DNA of 64,000 nucleotides from Amoebidium appalachense (GCA_963693365.1 CAVNZM010000003.1:8060001-8124000), one strand, 5' to 3'; numbered from the stretch's first letter, positions 1-10,960 are shown. Numbers and translations: made by a program. The notes: generated by a model from the sequence alone, not told the origin.

Positions 1-962
1 AATAGCATGTGATACGGTAGAGGCTTACGTAAGGCAGCCTCCGCTCGAGGGCCGCGAGTGTGTGTAGTTCGTGCTTGTGGGTAAACTTGGGCACCTAAAC
101 AGGCATATTCACCTATGTCCCACAAGGTTTCTCGTACTGTAGACCAGACGCTATCGATGAAGGTCTGGTCGGTGCGTAGTGGGGTTTGGCGTCCATCACG
201 CACAAGCGATAATAGACTCGGTTGCACCGTCTCGAAAAAGAAGCGAGTGTCTGCTTGGCCGCGCTGGCTTTTAAGTTCGCGTACGTTAAGTCTGTAAGTG
301 TGTTGTGGTGACGGCGTAGAACGGCTAAGTGTAGTGCGAAAGACTATAGGTAGGTGGTCTGACGGTGGGGGGTGTAGGTTGTGGTGTATGTGTAAGGTGC
401 AAGGACCAGAGGCTGCCCCCCAGTCCGTGCGGTGTTCTTGTACTACAGATGGAAGAGTAAGGCGTAAGGCTGTAACAAAAGTGTGAAAGGTTGGCGTGCG
501 TGGGTGGTTGGGTTTAAGTAGGGCCTGTGGGTGGCCGTGTAGGGGGTGTGGGGTGGTAGTTAGCGGGCTATTAAAGTCTCCTAACACTAGTGTGGGGTTA
601 TGTGGGGCGATGGTGTTAAGCTCGTGTTTAAGTGCTAGAAGTGGAAGGCTAGGTGGAAAATAAACAAAAGTGCATATATGGCCACAAACTGAGATGGTGA
701 GTGTGTGTATTGTACGTGCTATAACTGAACAGTGGTTAACAAAGTGGTAGGCGGCGATGAACACTATGCCGGAGTGAGGCTTGTGGCCCACAGGCTGAGT
801 AGACTCGCCGACGAGCCGTCCAGACCGACGGAGTGTGGCGTGGTCTCGCCACCACGTTTCTGCGACAACAATAAACGGGAACTCCTGTTGGGGTAACGAA
901 AGAAGAAACTGTGCTTTACTCTTATTTAGACTACGAGCATTCCAGAAAAGAAAGGAGAGCAT
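1..962 (-). CDS. LINE ORF2, N-terminal part: APE-type endonuclease (partial)
   Basis: An uninterrupted minus-strand frame runs from ATG at 962-960 to the left edge, about 320 codons. It begins MLSFLFWNARSLNKSKAQF, the classic start of an apurinic/apyrimidinic-like endonuclease of LINEs. Further family motifs follow in order: the metal-binding AETWW, HSGIVF, VLGDFN near residue 125, and SDHLPIVF near residue 190. The SDH box is the usual C-terminal catalytic block of the fold. The enzyme nicks target DNA to prime reverse transcription. The reverse transcriptase domain would lie beyond base 1. No stop or frameshift is present in the visible part, so the nuclease looks intact. The start codon is two bases downstream of the ORF1 stop (TAAGCATG). 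Confidence 0.88.
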   Translation of the reverse strand, partial: MLSFLFWNARSLNKSKAQFLLSLPQQEFPFIVVAETWWRDHATLRRSGRLVGESTQPVGHKPHSGIVFIAAYHFVNHCSVIARTIHTLTISVCGHICTFVYFPPSLPLLALKHELNTIAPHNPTLVLGDFNSPLTTTPHPLHGHPQALLKPNHPRTPTFHTFVTALRLTLPSVVQEHRTDWGAASGPCTLHIHHNLHPPPSDHLPIVFRTTLSRSTPSPQHTYRLNVRELKSQRGQADTRFFFETVQPSLLSLVRDGRQTPLRTDQTFIDSVWSTVRETLWDIGEYACLGAQVYPQARTTHTRGPRAEAALRKPLPYHML

Positions 963-964
963 GC

Positions 965-2110
965 TTACTGGGAGTTGGCTGGTGCGGCGGTGGGGTCGTA
1001 GGGCTTGCTGAAGACCTGCACGTGCTGAGCCTCCCAGTAGGCACGCACCTCAGCTGCTGTTTTGGCCCGGCTGTCGTGTGCCGGGTAAAGTGTGGCTGCC
1101 TTGACAGCCCATGCATGGGCGTTGGCCATTCTTGCAAGCACCCGGCGTTGCCAAGAGGCCCGGGCAGCGGCCTCTGCATCAACACGGTTAAGTGTGGTGT
1201 TGTAGGGAGCCGTAGGATCGAAGTCTGCGAGAAAGGTGGCGTCGGTAGCACGTTGGATGATGTTTATGAGGGTATCACGGTAGCCGGCACGCACAATGAA
1301 CACTGGGTAGCGACGGCCAATGAAGAGCATGTCGGGAATCATTCGGTTGAGGACACCGAGGGTGTAAAGACGGTCACGCATGGTGCTGATGTTGGCCGGC
1401 ACCAAGGTGAAGGCTGCAGTGGTCAACTCGGACTCGTCGGTACCCTGAGGGGCAGGGTCAGACGCCACCCGAGGGCGGCGGGTTGGGTGCAGTGCTGACG
1501 CTGCGGCAAGGGCTGCCAAAGCCTGGGTAGCCCCGTGGGTCTGGGCCACCGACTCGGCATACGTTTTGACTTTCTCGGACACGTACACGGTCTTGGCGTC
1601 CACCGTAGTGCGGTACACCTTAGGATTCGTTGTGGGTATGAACTTGGGAGACCCCGGGGGGGTGGGTAACCCATCGGGGGTTGCCTGTGCTGCAGGGGCC
1701 GGGCCCGCGTGGGCAGGGCCGGTGGGGGTTGCCCGGTCAGCTTCCAGCTGCCGTAAGCGCGTCTCCATTTGCTGAACAAGGAGGTCTGTGTGGTCCTGTT
1801 TGGCTTTATACTCAGCTACTTGGGTTGTTAAGTCGGAGACTTGGGTGCGGAGCTGCTCATGATGCGCCATAAGTTTGAGCACGGCTTTCCTAGCCTTCTC
1901 GGGTATCAAGTGCAGTTGTTCTTTCGAAATAAAACTACTTGCTGGCGGCACGGCCGGTGGCGCTTTAACCTCGGGAAAGGGAACCTGTTCCGCTCGGCTC
2001 AGTTTAGTTAGCCTCTTATCTGGGGATTCTCCATCCCGTGTATCACGTTTGCGGCTCCCAGGCGGTGTCCCAGGAGGGTCCGGGGACAAGGATGCATCCT
2101 GAGACGCCAT
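965..2110 (-). CDS. LINE ORF1 protein, 381 aa, coiled-coil nucleic-acid-binding type
   Basis: The frame is complete, from ATG at 2110 to TAA at 967-965. The N-terminal 55 residues are polar and proline-rich, likely disordered. Residues about 60-125 have the heptad character of a coiled coil (LMAHHEQLRTQVSDL, then QQMETRLRQLEAD). A Pro/Ala/Gly-rich linker follows. The C-terminal half holds a stretch (LYTLGVLNRMIPDMLFIGR, then a segment ending RAGYRDTL) that resembles the C-terminal domain of ORF1 proteins of protist and fungal LINEs; this match is from memory of the family. Such proteins coat LINE RNA in the ribonucleoprotein. ORF2 starts two bases after this stop, so ORF2 is probably translated by reinitiation. 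The frame has no internal stop, so the copy may be young. The assignment depends mainly on the neighbouring endonuclease. Confidence 0.7.
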   Translation of the reverse strand: MASQDASLSPDPPGTPPGSRKRDTRDGESPDKRLTKLSRAEQVPFPEVKAPPAVPPASSFISKEQLHLIPEKARKAVLKLMAHHEQLRTQVSDLTTQVAEYKAKQDHTDLLVQQMETRLRQLEADRATPTGPAHAGPAPAAQATPDGLPTPPGSPKFIPTTNPKVYRTTVDAKTVYVSEKVKTYAESVAQTHGATQALAALAAASALHPTRRPRVASDPAPQGTDESELTTAAFTLVPANISTMRDRLYTLGVLNRMIPDMLFIGRRYPVFIVRAGYRDTLINIIQRATDATFLADFDPTAPYNTTLNRVDAEAAARASWQRRVLARMANAHAWAVKAATLYPAHDSRAKTAAEVRAYWEAQHVQVFSKPYDPTAAPANSQ

Positions 2111-2372
2111 GGGTGGGTTCTAGCTGCCCCTCAAGGGGCCTAAGTAGAGGTGGATGCCTAAGTAAAGGCCGATGCCTAAGTAGAGAACCCCTAGCCCCCA
2201 ATTCAAAAATCCGATAGCCTACATTGCGTAGATCATCTAATTACGTCATTCGAATCTGATGTAGTCTTCTGCGATCGACGCCACCGCCGCGGCGCCGAAA
2301 TTTGGGGCTAGATCACCCACCCCAAACCCCACCACCTGCCCTCCCCCCTCCCCCGCCTCCCCGCCTGCCTCG

Positions 2373-2384
<12 letters not shown>

Positions 2385-2403
<19 letters not shown>

Positions 2404-2473
2404 GCCCCTCCCCCTACCCCCCCCAACCACAACCATCACCACCAACCCCCCTTCCCCTCTTCTCCCGTCCCCG

Positions 2474-2535
<62 letters not shown>

Positions 2536-2598
2536 ACGCTCGCACATACACACACCGTGCACCCACACACACCGCACGCAGGGACGCAAGCACGCACG

Positions 2599-2631
<33 letters not shown>

Positions 2632-3235
2632 CAAAAAAAAAAAGGCGAAAATTTTGAACTAGGGAGGAGTAAAGCAACGAGTTGACAGCTGGACACATGC
2701 ACGAATGAACTATTCGGGCTGCAACGATCGTCCCAACCCACATTTTTCTGTCCCGGTGCCCTGCATAGTCATTCAATTTGCCGGCAAATTAAACACCCAG
2801 GATTTTTTTCATTCTATTTAGATAGAGGCTAACCGTTACAGGAAACGCGGCTGAAGCACCACAAGCACATCAAAAAACTAATAATAGCAGCACACGTTAG
2901 CCACCGTCACTAATACTATCAGCGCATATTTGAGTACCCTGACCGTCAAACGTTAAATCCCAATAAGATCAACCTCCGAGTCGTTGCATGAAGTGAAAAT
3001 CCCCCCCCCCCCCCCCCCCCCCCCCCCCAGCCGCGGCCCGGGTATATACACTTTAAACGTGCAGGCAGAACGTTCGAGGGTACCAAAAAAAAAAAAAAAA
3101 AAAAAAAGAACAGATCAAAAGGTCTCGGAAAGAGAGAATAATATTGACTCGAAGCGGAAAGGGGGGGGGGGGGGGGGGAGGGGGAGGGGGGGGAGGGAGG
3201 GGGTGGGGGGGGGGGGGGGGGGGGGGGGAGCAAGA
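2385..3235. repeat. Homopolymer and microsatellite block
   Basis: Long poly(C) tracts (about 2387-2401, 2475-2520, 3001-3028), (CA)n stretches (2521-2630), an A tract (3084-3106) and G tracts (3163-3230). The non-repetitive 2640-3000 between them shows no coding signal that I can support. Confidence 0.9.
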
Positions 3236-4346
3236 TAATCTAGAGAGGTACAGTGCGCACGTTCATAAGACACGGGCTCTGATAGAAACAAAGACTACAA
3301 AAAGGAACTTCCGGGTATGTTACAGTATCGCTATAGAGTCACAATGATTAAATTCCGAGGTGAAGACTATAATAAGCATTCCAGGATAACGATAATGATA
3401 GCCTAAGGATTATTCGAGATAAGGACTATGTATGGCATGAAGGTTGGGCGAAAAGGCTACTTAAGAAATATACTGGAGGAAGGGCCAAAAAAACAAGACT
3501 CCTAATAGTACTTTCTCTTATATCCCCCGAAGGAGACTGTCTATCACGATACATATTAAAGAAAGCACCGAGATGTAAACTCTCTATAGCTAACTAACAT
3601 AAGAAGGCTTCTCACGACATCCATCTATCCGCATGAACACAGAAAGCCCCACACCCATATTAATCTCGTGCCGGGATGCTCCTTCCACTATACGTCACTG
3701 TGTTGAACTCGCCAGTTGGTGGCCGTCGATACCTCATTGTATTACACACCGTGACGTGGGTGTCACAATGGTGGTTCGAGAGTGATTGTGGGGTGGGTGG
3801 GTGAGTTGAGTTATTAATTTTGGGTCTGTAGGTGTGCACGTGCTTGTGTGTGTGCAAGACGGTGCATACTTCTGTTGATTGTGTGCGCATACACATATTC
3901 CGTACCAATAACATACATGTAGGGAGATGGGGGAACAAAAAAAGGGCTAAGAATGTTTGTATGTGTGTGCGCCGGGGGGTGTGGGTGGGGTGTGTGTGTT
4001 TTCGTATCATTTTGCGCTGGGGATGTGGGCGGTGTGTGTGTGTGCGTTTGTGGGTGGTTGTGTGTCTGTCCGCATGCGTGTGGGTGCGTATACGTGTGTG
4101 TGACGGTGTATGTGTATGATGTGTATGTTTATGTTTCATGTGCATCATATGATGCCATGTGTAGGTGCCACGTGTGCCACGGTGTGCCACGGTGTGTGTG
4201 TGTGTGTGTGTGTGTCTCTGTGTTTCTGTGTGTGTGTCAGTGCATTTGTGTGTGTGCTTGCGTGTGTGTGTTTGCGTGTGTGCGCTTCTGTCTGCGCATA
4301 GTGTGTAATGTGCGGGTTTATGTTTATGGCATGTGTATGTGCGTGT
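3236..4346. other. Intergenic, no gene seen; GT-rich 3' part
   Basis: Bases 3236-3830 are unique, AT-richer DNA without a convincing exon. From about 3830 to 4370 the sequence is irregularly TG-rich, an imperfect microsatellite. It lies just 3' of the leucine-rich-repeat gene that ends at 4347. Confidence 0.6.
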
Positions 4347-5906
4347 TTATGTGTAAAAGTGTCTGTGCTCTTTGGCAAAATTGAGAAGAGCCGGGGGGAT
4401 GGGGGTAGAGGGGTCCATACCCATGGTCCATCCCCGTATCGCTTTTCTTAGCTCTTCCGGCGTCATTTTCGGACACGTTGCAAGTGCGGTAATTTTTAAA
4501 TTTGGAACATCACGCACCATTAAACGGGAGAGGTTGGGATGGCCCTTAAAAGAGTTCAGGCTTCGTAAAGAACCCAGGTGCCTCAAGTCGAGGGTCGTCA
4601 GGCCCGTTATATCCGCCAGTGCACTGATGTCGACCAAATTGGGGAAATCGCGTATGCCTACTGTCTTTAGCATTGGTGTGTGCATGGTTATATTGCCGAG
4701 AGAGGTGATGTCTGAATCGGTTACACATAGAGTCCTCAGATTGGGGTGGTTTATATCACACAGCGTCTCACCGGATACTTTTTCAATGCCTAGCACCCGA
4801 AGCTGCTGCATGCTCTGACAATTCAACACAACCCCGAGAGGGATCTCTGATGCACCATTGTCGGTCGTAATACGGCAGTTGGCTAATCCGAGACTGGTAA
4901 GGGCGGCAAACTGGGCTAGCCAGCCAACAGAAAGAGTGACGTTGCAAAGGGAAAGGTCTGTCATCGTCTTGGCGGATGTATACAATTCCTGTGGCACGTC
5001 GCGAAGAACCTCGATATGCCTGGGGTTAGGGCGTCCAACGTGCATGGCATAACGCTCGAGCCGGTTTGTGTCAAATATTGGGAACGCACCGTGGATACTG
5101 GCACAAAAGATGGAGATTTTACGCAAATTCCGGCAAGGTTCGATCGCTGACACATCAAGTTGTCCATTAACCCCAGCATCGAACACCTCCAAATTAGGAA
5201 GATACGACACCACCACCATACCCATGTGTCCCGAATGGCACGTGTGTAACATCAAACGTTCAGATTTTCCATTGCCCCCAGCACGCTCAAATCGATTCTC
5301 CTGTGGCCGGCGCGATAGTCCACATTATCAACGTAGATCACAATCTCTTCCATATTTAGGAATATCTGGGGTATTGCCTGCAATCTGCCAATGTCGCCCT
5401 CTTCAAATTGAAGATTGAACTCAGGTTTCTTCAAAAACGGGTTGCTCTGCACGATCGATCGCGACCCGATAATTTGCCTCGGCGTATCCGACCGGACGGA
5501 ATTCCTGCCTGTGAAGAACGAAAGTTTTCAGTCTAGACCCGACCGATCCGAGCGCCTCATCCACAAAAACACCCAAAAATTCCTCCTCCGTGTCTGGCTG
5601 GGCCCTCGTCTGCCAGATTTCTACCGTGTGCACCTTAGTGAGGTCGGCAAGTTCCCGGCAAAACTGGAGTGCTCGATTTCTCTGCTCGTCATTGGCCCAC
5701 ATGCTCTTAGGCCTATATATCACCCAGCTTGAATCTGACAACTCAATCGCCGCCTGCCACGGTTTTATATCGCTCAGATTGCACCATCCGCTTTCGACCA
5801 TTCCGGACCAGAACCACCACCGACTTGCGTTCGTCGAAACACTTTGTTGTGCGAAGCGGATATGGCGATTAGGCCTGCATGGGGGGACCGCGCAACAGCG
5901 CAGCAT
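4347..5906 (-). pseudogene. Leucine-rich-repeat protein gene with two frameshifts (about 515 codons)
   Basis: The gene runs on the minus strand from ATG 5906 to the stop at 4347 but is split into three frames. Part one (5906 to about 5433) encodes roughly 158 residues. Part two (about 5433-5254) is read in another frame. Part three (about 5254-4347) is a 302-residue frame. The changes fall at two short T runs on the coding strand: five Ts at 5437-5433, where one fewer would restore the frame, and three Ts at 5256-5254, where one more would. The last two parts carry repeated leucine-rich segments such as LTSLGLANCRI, LKTVGIRDFPNLVDISAL, LTTLDLRHLGSLRSL and LSRLMVRDVPNL. The protein looks soluble; I see no signal peptide or membrane segment. 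LRR proteins usually bind other proteins; the partner is unknown. Compensating homopolymer errors in the assembly are as likely as real inactivation. Confidence 0.65.
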
Positions 5907-6295
5907 CGACTAGTCACGAGGGAAAACGACAACCGGCTGGCAAGAGGCAAATAGTGCAGAATTTTAAGAGAAGCTCTACGGGGAGGTGGAGTAGAAAGCC
6001 ATCTGTGCGTGTAAGGGTTAATCACGTGAGAGAAGCAACGGTAGAATTTCATTGTCGCTGGGCAGCTGGGAATGCAGATCAGGCAGGGTTTGAACAAGCA
6101 ACACACATCATGTGCCAACAGATAGATTTACAGGCGGTCACAGCGCTTGCATGGTATCTTGGTCTAAAAACTAGGCCTGGATAAGCAATCTGGATATGGT
6201 GTATAGCCGTGACGGTAGTTGGGATAGGGGGACAACGTTTAAAGAAGAAAGAGAAGAAGCGAAATAAGTAATTATTACGCCGCCGTATGCGCTGG
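5907..6295. other. Short unique region upstream of the LRR gene
   Basis: No gene is supported here. It would hold the promoter of the minus-strand LRR gene; no clear TATA element was recognised. Confidence 0.4.
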
Positions 6296-7169
6296 GGGAG
6301 GGGGGGGGGGGGGGGGGGGGGGGGGCAAAAGGGAAAAAGGGATGGGGAGAGGAAAGAGGGAGAAAGAGCAGAGAAAGGAGGGAGGAAGAAGAGAAGTGAG
6401 GGGACTGAGGATCTGGGAGTGAGGGGAGGGAGGGGAAGATAGAGAGGAGAGGGACAGAGGAAGAAGAGGGACGGGAGGTGGAGTTTGGGGGTGAAGGGGG
6501 GAGGAGGAGGGAGGGATAGAGGAAGGAAGAAAGAGGCTAGAGGGGCAGGAGGGAGGAGGTGAGTGGGAGTCGAAGGGGGAGGGGGGACTCGGGGGAAGGA
6601 AAGGGGGGAGGGGAGGTGGGGCGGGAGGGGACGAGGACAGTGGGAGGGAAAGGGAAGAGGAAAAGGGACTCGAGGAAGGAGAAGTCAAGAAGGGGGGAAG
6701 GCCTGGGGCGGAGAGTGAGGAGGGGGGAGGGGGGTGGGGGAGTTGTATGCATCAGGTCTTTGGAGTTATGGAAGTGGAGACATCTATAGGCAATCTACAA
6801 CCTGTCGCAAAAATGCAAAAACCAGAAGCAGAAAAAGAAAAATGCAAGCGAGACCTGGGAGAAGGAGAGAGGCTGGGAGGGAGGTGAAAGGCGATGAGGG
6901 AGAGGAAGGGAGAGAGAGGGAGGGAGAGAGAGGAAGGGAGAAAGGGAAAGAGATCTAGAGGAAGTGAGAACATGGGGAAGGAGTCAAGGAACCAAGGAGA
7001 AAGAATATGGAGGGGGGAGAGGAGGGATAGAAAATGAGGGAGAGAGGGAGGGAGGGAGGGACTTGAAGGGTTGGAGGGAGAGAGGGGGGGGGGGAGGGAG
7101 GGAGTGCTGGAGAAGGGGGGAGAGAGGGTGGGGGGGGGGGGGAGAGATAGAGAGAGAGAGAGAATGAGT

Positions 7170-7222
<53 letters not shown>

Positions 7223-7232
7223 TGTGTGTGTG

Positions 7233-7309
<77 letters not shown>

Positions 7310-7330
7310 AGAGAGAGAGTGTGTGTGTTT
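6296..7330. repeat. Purine-rich (GA)n/(G)n block
   Basis: A G tract at 6298-6326 is followed by irregular GGGAGA-type purine sequence with a short unique island near 6750-6860. Nearly perfect (GA)n occurs at 7150-7318, interrupted by (GT)n at 7219-7233. Open frames on both strands here encode only low-complexity SL/PS or RE repeats. Confidence 0.9.
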
Positions 7331-8554
7331 AACAAGCGAGGCCTTAAAACATACCCTGGGTGGCAACGTGGGGGCCCGGAACCAAGGCACTATGCCGCAT
7401 GATGATGGTGTTGATGGGAAAGTGCAGGTATCCCTAAGAAGACGGGGTTCAAGTATTTATGTTATAAGAACATGTCACAACACCAAACAAACGGTTCAAT
7501 AATATGCTAACCGGAGACCAAAGCCAGGAGAAAAGGAGCTTCCATGCAAAAGAGGAAAGAAAGGGAAAACACGAAACAACGAGTAGGAGGTTGCAGTCTG
7601 TCAGCATGGGCACCGTCTACACAATCAGTATTATGATGAATGCAAAACAAAACACTGGTGATACCGTGTTTCATTTGAGGGGCCCGTCTTTCTAATCCAT
7701 ACAAGCTTGTACACTTTTTCTGGATGTTGAGTTTGATTTTTTAGCCCTAACCACCGGATTAGTGCATGTGACTTGCCAACACAGTTCATAGAGCGAAAGA
7801 AAAATACACGACACAGCAAGAACATGATGGAAATATCATACCGTTACATTGGGTGCTCTTGACGGTTTGGCAGACAGGAAAACGCGGGTTTCAAGTAGTA
7901 TGTGTGTGTATATGCCAGTGTGTGTGTGTGTGTGTGTGTGTGCCAGTGGGCGTGTGTGTGTTTGAGAGAGAGAGGTGTGTGTGTGTGTGTTCATGTGTGT
8001 TTGTGTCTATGCGTGCGTGCGTGTATTGTTTTGTATTGCCTAAGAGCTTACGCGAGCAGAGTGCGCATGGATGTTAAAACATACACAACGAAGGAACACA
8101 CAGAAGAGGACAAGCGGAGTTGTAACGAGAAAGGTTTGTGAAACGACAACTGAGTTTTTTAACGTTCGAACTTGCTTTCTTTTTTGCTCATTACACTCGT
8201 TTGGAGCCAATAAGCCGTGGGATTACTGCCGAACCAATCAAATCTCTTTGGAACTAAAAGGGTTAATTATTTCTAACATACTTCGACACATAGATGACTA
8301 AGCAGGTATTCTAATTTCACATACTTGAAACAAGAAACTTAGACACGTTTAAAACAAAAGTATTACTTAATCGTCTATGTCACTATTAGAGCACACATAT
8401 TCATATTCGCTCGTCTAAAGATATAATTTCCTTGAAGCAGATCTAGAAGTTTCCTCCTTTCTATCTACCCCTTCTCGCCGCTTGGATCAAGAAAGAGAGA
8501 ACTAGAGCGCTTAAACCCTTGGCAAATTTCCTTGAAGCAGAAGTTGCCTCCTTT
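7331..8554. other. Unique region with local direct duplication, no gene supported
   Basis: No convincing coding sequence. A GT-rich patch lies at 7897-8030. A direct duplication of about 40 bp (TTTCCTTGAAGCAGA, then CCTCCTTTCTATCTA) is present at about 8428-8470 and again at 8526-8560, immediately before the LINE fragment. Confidence 0.5.
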
Positions 8555-9385
8555 CTATCTAACAACTGTTGTAAACCTGGGCCTGTAACGCTCTCGATAT
8601 ATGGTCTGGTCCCAATAGCTGCTAGAGTATCCTATCTCGCACTGAAATTCAATAAGCACATAAGCCGCTTAAAGAAGTATTTGCCCTCCCACCCTCTCTT
8701 CTCTATCCGACCTGTCCCCTCCTCACCTCTCCCCTCTTTCCTCCCCTCTCTCTCCCCTTCTCCCCTGGGCACAAATACAAATAAACCCCGCAATAGTGTG
8801 TGTGTGACTTTGGACTGCCACTTACTTATTAAACATGTACACAATCACAAGATAATCACGCAATATAACAAATGGAAAAAGATACCACACGACACTAGAC
8901 CCGATGAAAGCATACACCTTGAAAAACTAAGCCTTATGTCTCGTTTTATATATACTGACCGCCTCAACCATATTGCCAAATATGGCACTCGCAAGTGTAT
9001 AACACCTAAATACATATTACCTTCCTGTAGAACTGGTCTTTCTCTAGCTGATGGTATTATTGATCAATTACCACGCTTTTACTGTACACGTGCTATACAG
9101 TGGAGATCTAATAAGTATAAGGTGGCATCATTTGCATGCCCAAACAACACACACACACACCAGTTTAACCGGTCATGTATCGCCAAATGTAGTTTGATAG
9201 ACCACATAATACCGCAACACACACACGTCACATTCACAACAGACACCCAGAAAGATAGCCTACCTGTAAATTACAACATCCTTGATTTTATACTAAACAC
9301 GCGTAACTACGACCTGTTTATTAGATGTATTGATTGGCTTGAGAAACACATCACTACAAAATTATAGCGCACGCACACACACACA

Positions 9386-9424
<39 letters not shown>

Positions 9425-9462
9425 CCAGCTGATACCGAGTGTCCCGAGGGGAGCCCCTTTGG

Positions 9463-9498
<36 letters not shown>

Positions 9499-9729
9499 GG
9501 GGAACCCCAACTAATTGATTTCTCCTTGTAGTCTTTATGGTGTCTCGTAGAGAAAGTAAACCCTGATATATAGTCACCACCCGACATCTATGTACGTGAT
9601 CATGATATACCGCTGAGGGGATATTCCGAGCAAACCCCCCCCCCCCATACCTGAGACTGGTTCTCTTTGCCTCGAGTAAACAGCGTAAACCCCCTATCTA
9701 ACAACTGTTGTGAACCTGGGCCTGTAACG
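8555..9729 (+). mobile_element. LINE 3' fragment, copy 1, flanked by 36-bp direct repeats
   Basis: The segment 8591-9693 is nearly identical to 10037-11153. It is bounded by a 36-bp direct repeat, 8555-8590 and 9694-9729, with one mismatch (starts CTATCTAACAACTGTTGT, ends GGGCCTGTAACG). That is what a target-site duplication would look like. The body carries the C-terminal end of a LINE ORF2, then (CA)n at 9372-9422, a 35-base A tract, and about 195 bp of non-A sequence shared with copy 2. The A tract is therefore internal and the true 3' end is near CGTAAACCCC. Confidence 0.7.
8591..9367 (+). CDS. C-terminal fragment of a LINE ORF2 polyprotein, 5'-truncated
   Basis: An open frame of 258 codons ends at TAG 9365-9367. 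It is open further upstream, but homology to copy 2 begins at the element boundary, so no start codon is annotated. The pattern fits the region after reverse transcriptase in non-LTR elements: a thumb-like helix (YGLVPIAARVSYLALKFNK), a low-complexity Pro/Ser linker, LSLADGIIDQLPR, then a Cys/His cluster from CPNNTHTH through SCIAKCSLIDH, and a terminal helix FILNTRNYDLFIRCIDWL. The Cys/His cluster corresponds to the usual C-terminal zinc-knuckle-like motif. It has no catalytic domain and is a dead fragment. Whether it belongs to the same family as the LINE at 1-2230 cannot be told, because the two do not overlap. Confidence 0.6.
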   Translation, partial: LSIYGLVPIAARVSYLALKFNKHISRLKKYLPSHPLFSIRPVPSSPLPSFLPSLSPSPLGTNTNKPRNSVCVTLDCHLLIKHVHNHKIITQYNKWKKIPHDTRPDESIHLEKLSLMSRFIYTDRLNHIAKYGTRKCITPKYILPSCRTGLSLADGIIDQLPRFYCTRAIQWRSNKYKVASFACPNNTHTHQFNRSCIAKCSLIDHIIPQHTHVTFTTDTQKDSLPVNYNILDFILNTRNYDLFIRCIDWLEKHITTKL

Positions 9730-10030
9730 GAGGTAGGTCTATACGAAGGAAGCCCTAGGTATAGGGAGATCGGATGATAACCGGCTAAAAAAATACAATA
9801 ATTGATAATAATTTACAAAAATAAAAAACATAAACCCAATAACCATAACCCTATGTGTGTCCGGGCCCTAAATGGGGGGGCTGCCGCCCCCCAACCCCCG
9901 CTAAAGGGGCCTGACGGCCCCTTTATGTCGCTTGGGGATCGAATCGTTCTCCCCTGATTTTACGTCATCGGATCGTGTTTTGTCCAATCAGGTGCGCGGG
10001 GACTTCCGGCGTATGGACTTGGGTGCACAT
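9730..10030. other. Spacer between LINE copies with two perfect hairpins
   Basis: Contains two adjacent inverted repeats: 9875-9892 (GGGGGGC stem, TGCC loop) and 9903-9924 (AAAGGGGCC stem, TGAC loop, perfect 9-bp stem). AT-rich DNA precedes them. Their function is unknown. Confidence 0.6.
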
Positions 10031-10809
10031 GTAACGCTCTCGATATATGGTCTGGTCCCAATTGCTGCTAGAGTATCCTATCTCGCGCTGAAATTCAATA
10101 AGCACATAAGCCGCTTAAAGAAGTATTTGCCCTCCCACCCTCTCTTCTCTATCCGACCTGTCCCCTCCTCACCTCTCCCCTCTTTCCTTCCCTCTCTCTC
10201 CCCTTCTCCCCTGGGCACAAATACAAATAAACCCCGCAAAAGTGTGTGTGTGACTTTGGACTGCCACTTACTTATTAAACATGTACACAATCACAAGATA
10301 ATCACGCAATATAACAAATGGAAAAAGATACCACACGACACTAGACCCGATGAAAGCAGACACCTTGAAAAACTAAGCTTATGTCTCGTTTTATATATAC
10401 TGACCGCCTCAACCATATTGCCAAATATGGCACTCGCAAATGTATAACACCTAAATACATATTACCTTCCTGTAGAACTGGCCTTTCTCTAGCTGATGGT
10501 ATTATTGATCAATTACCACGCTTTTCCTGTACACGTGCTATACAGTGGAGATCTAATAAGTATAAGGTGGCATCGTTTGCTTGCCCAAACAACACACACA
10601 CACACCAGTTTAAACGGTCATGTATCGCCAAATGTAGTTTGATAGACCACATAATACCGCAACACACACACGTCACATTCACAACAGACACCCAGAAAGA
10701 TAGCCTACCTGTAAATCACAACATCCTTGATTTTATACTAAACACGCGTAACTACGACCTGTTTATTAGATGTATTAATTGGCTTGAGAAACACATCACT
10801 ACAAAATTC
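10031..10809 (+). pseudogene. LINE ORF2 C-terminal fragment, frameshifted
   Basis: Same coding region as copy 1, but one C is missing near 10377 (AAGCTTATG against AAGCCTTATG). This shifts the frame after the LEKLSL segment. The original stop is also lost by a small insertion, so the frame runs into the (CA)n tract. The rest of the protein, including the Cys/His cluster, is recognisable in the second frame. Confidence 0.7.
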
Positions 10810-10817
10810 TTAGCGAA

Positions 10818-10896
<79 letters not shown>

Positions 10897-10927
10897 CCAG
10901 CTGACACCGAGTGTCCCAGGGGTGCCC

Positions 10928-10960
<33 letters not shown>

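Larger units (their letters stand above)
1..2230 (-). mobile_element. Non-LTR retrotransposon (LINE), 5' part, truncated by window edge
   Basis: On the minus strand a leader (about 2230-2111) is followed by ORF1 and ORF2 in the order typical of two-ORF LINEs. The leader holds three imperfect 18-bp direct repeats beginning CCTAAGTA on the plus strand (about 2139-2187). The 5' end of the element is not sharply defined; non-repetitive sequence continues to about 2290 and then gives way to poly(C). The reverse transcriptase and 3' end lie outside the window. The inference rests on the APE-type endonuclease in ORF2 and the coiled coil in ORF1. Confidence 0.75.

Noticed and set aside
911-1498. Plus-strand 195-codon frame
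   Set aside because: Antisense shadow of the LINE ORF1 and ORF2 coding sequence.
4372-4818. Plus-strand 148-codon frame
   Set aside because: Antisense to the LRR gene, which has the recognisable protein.
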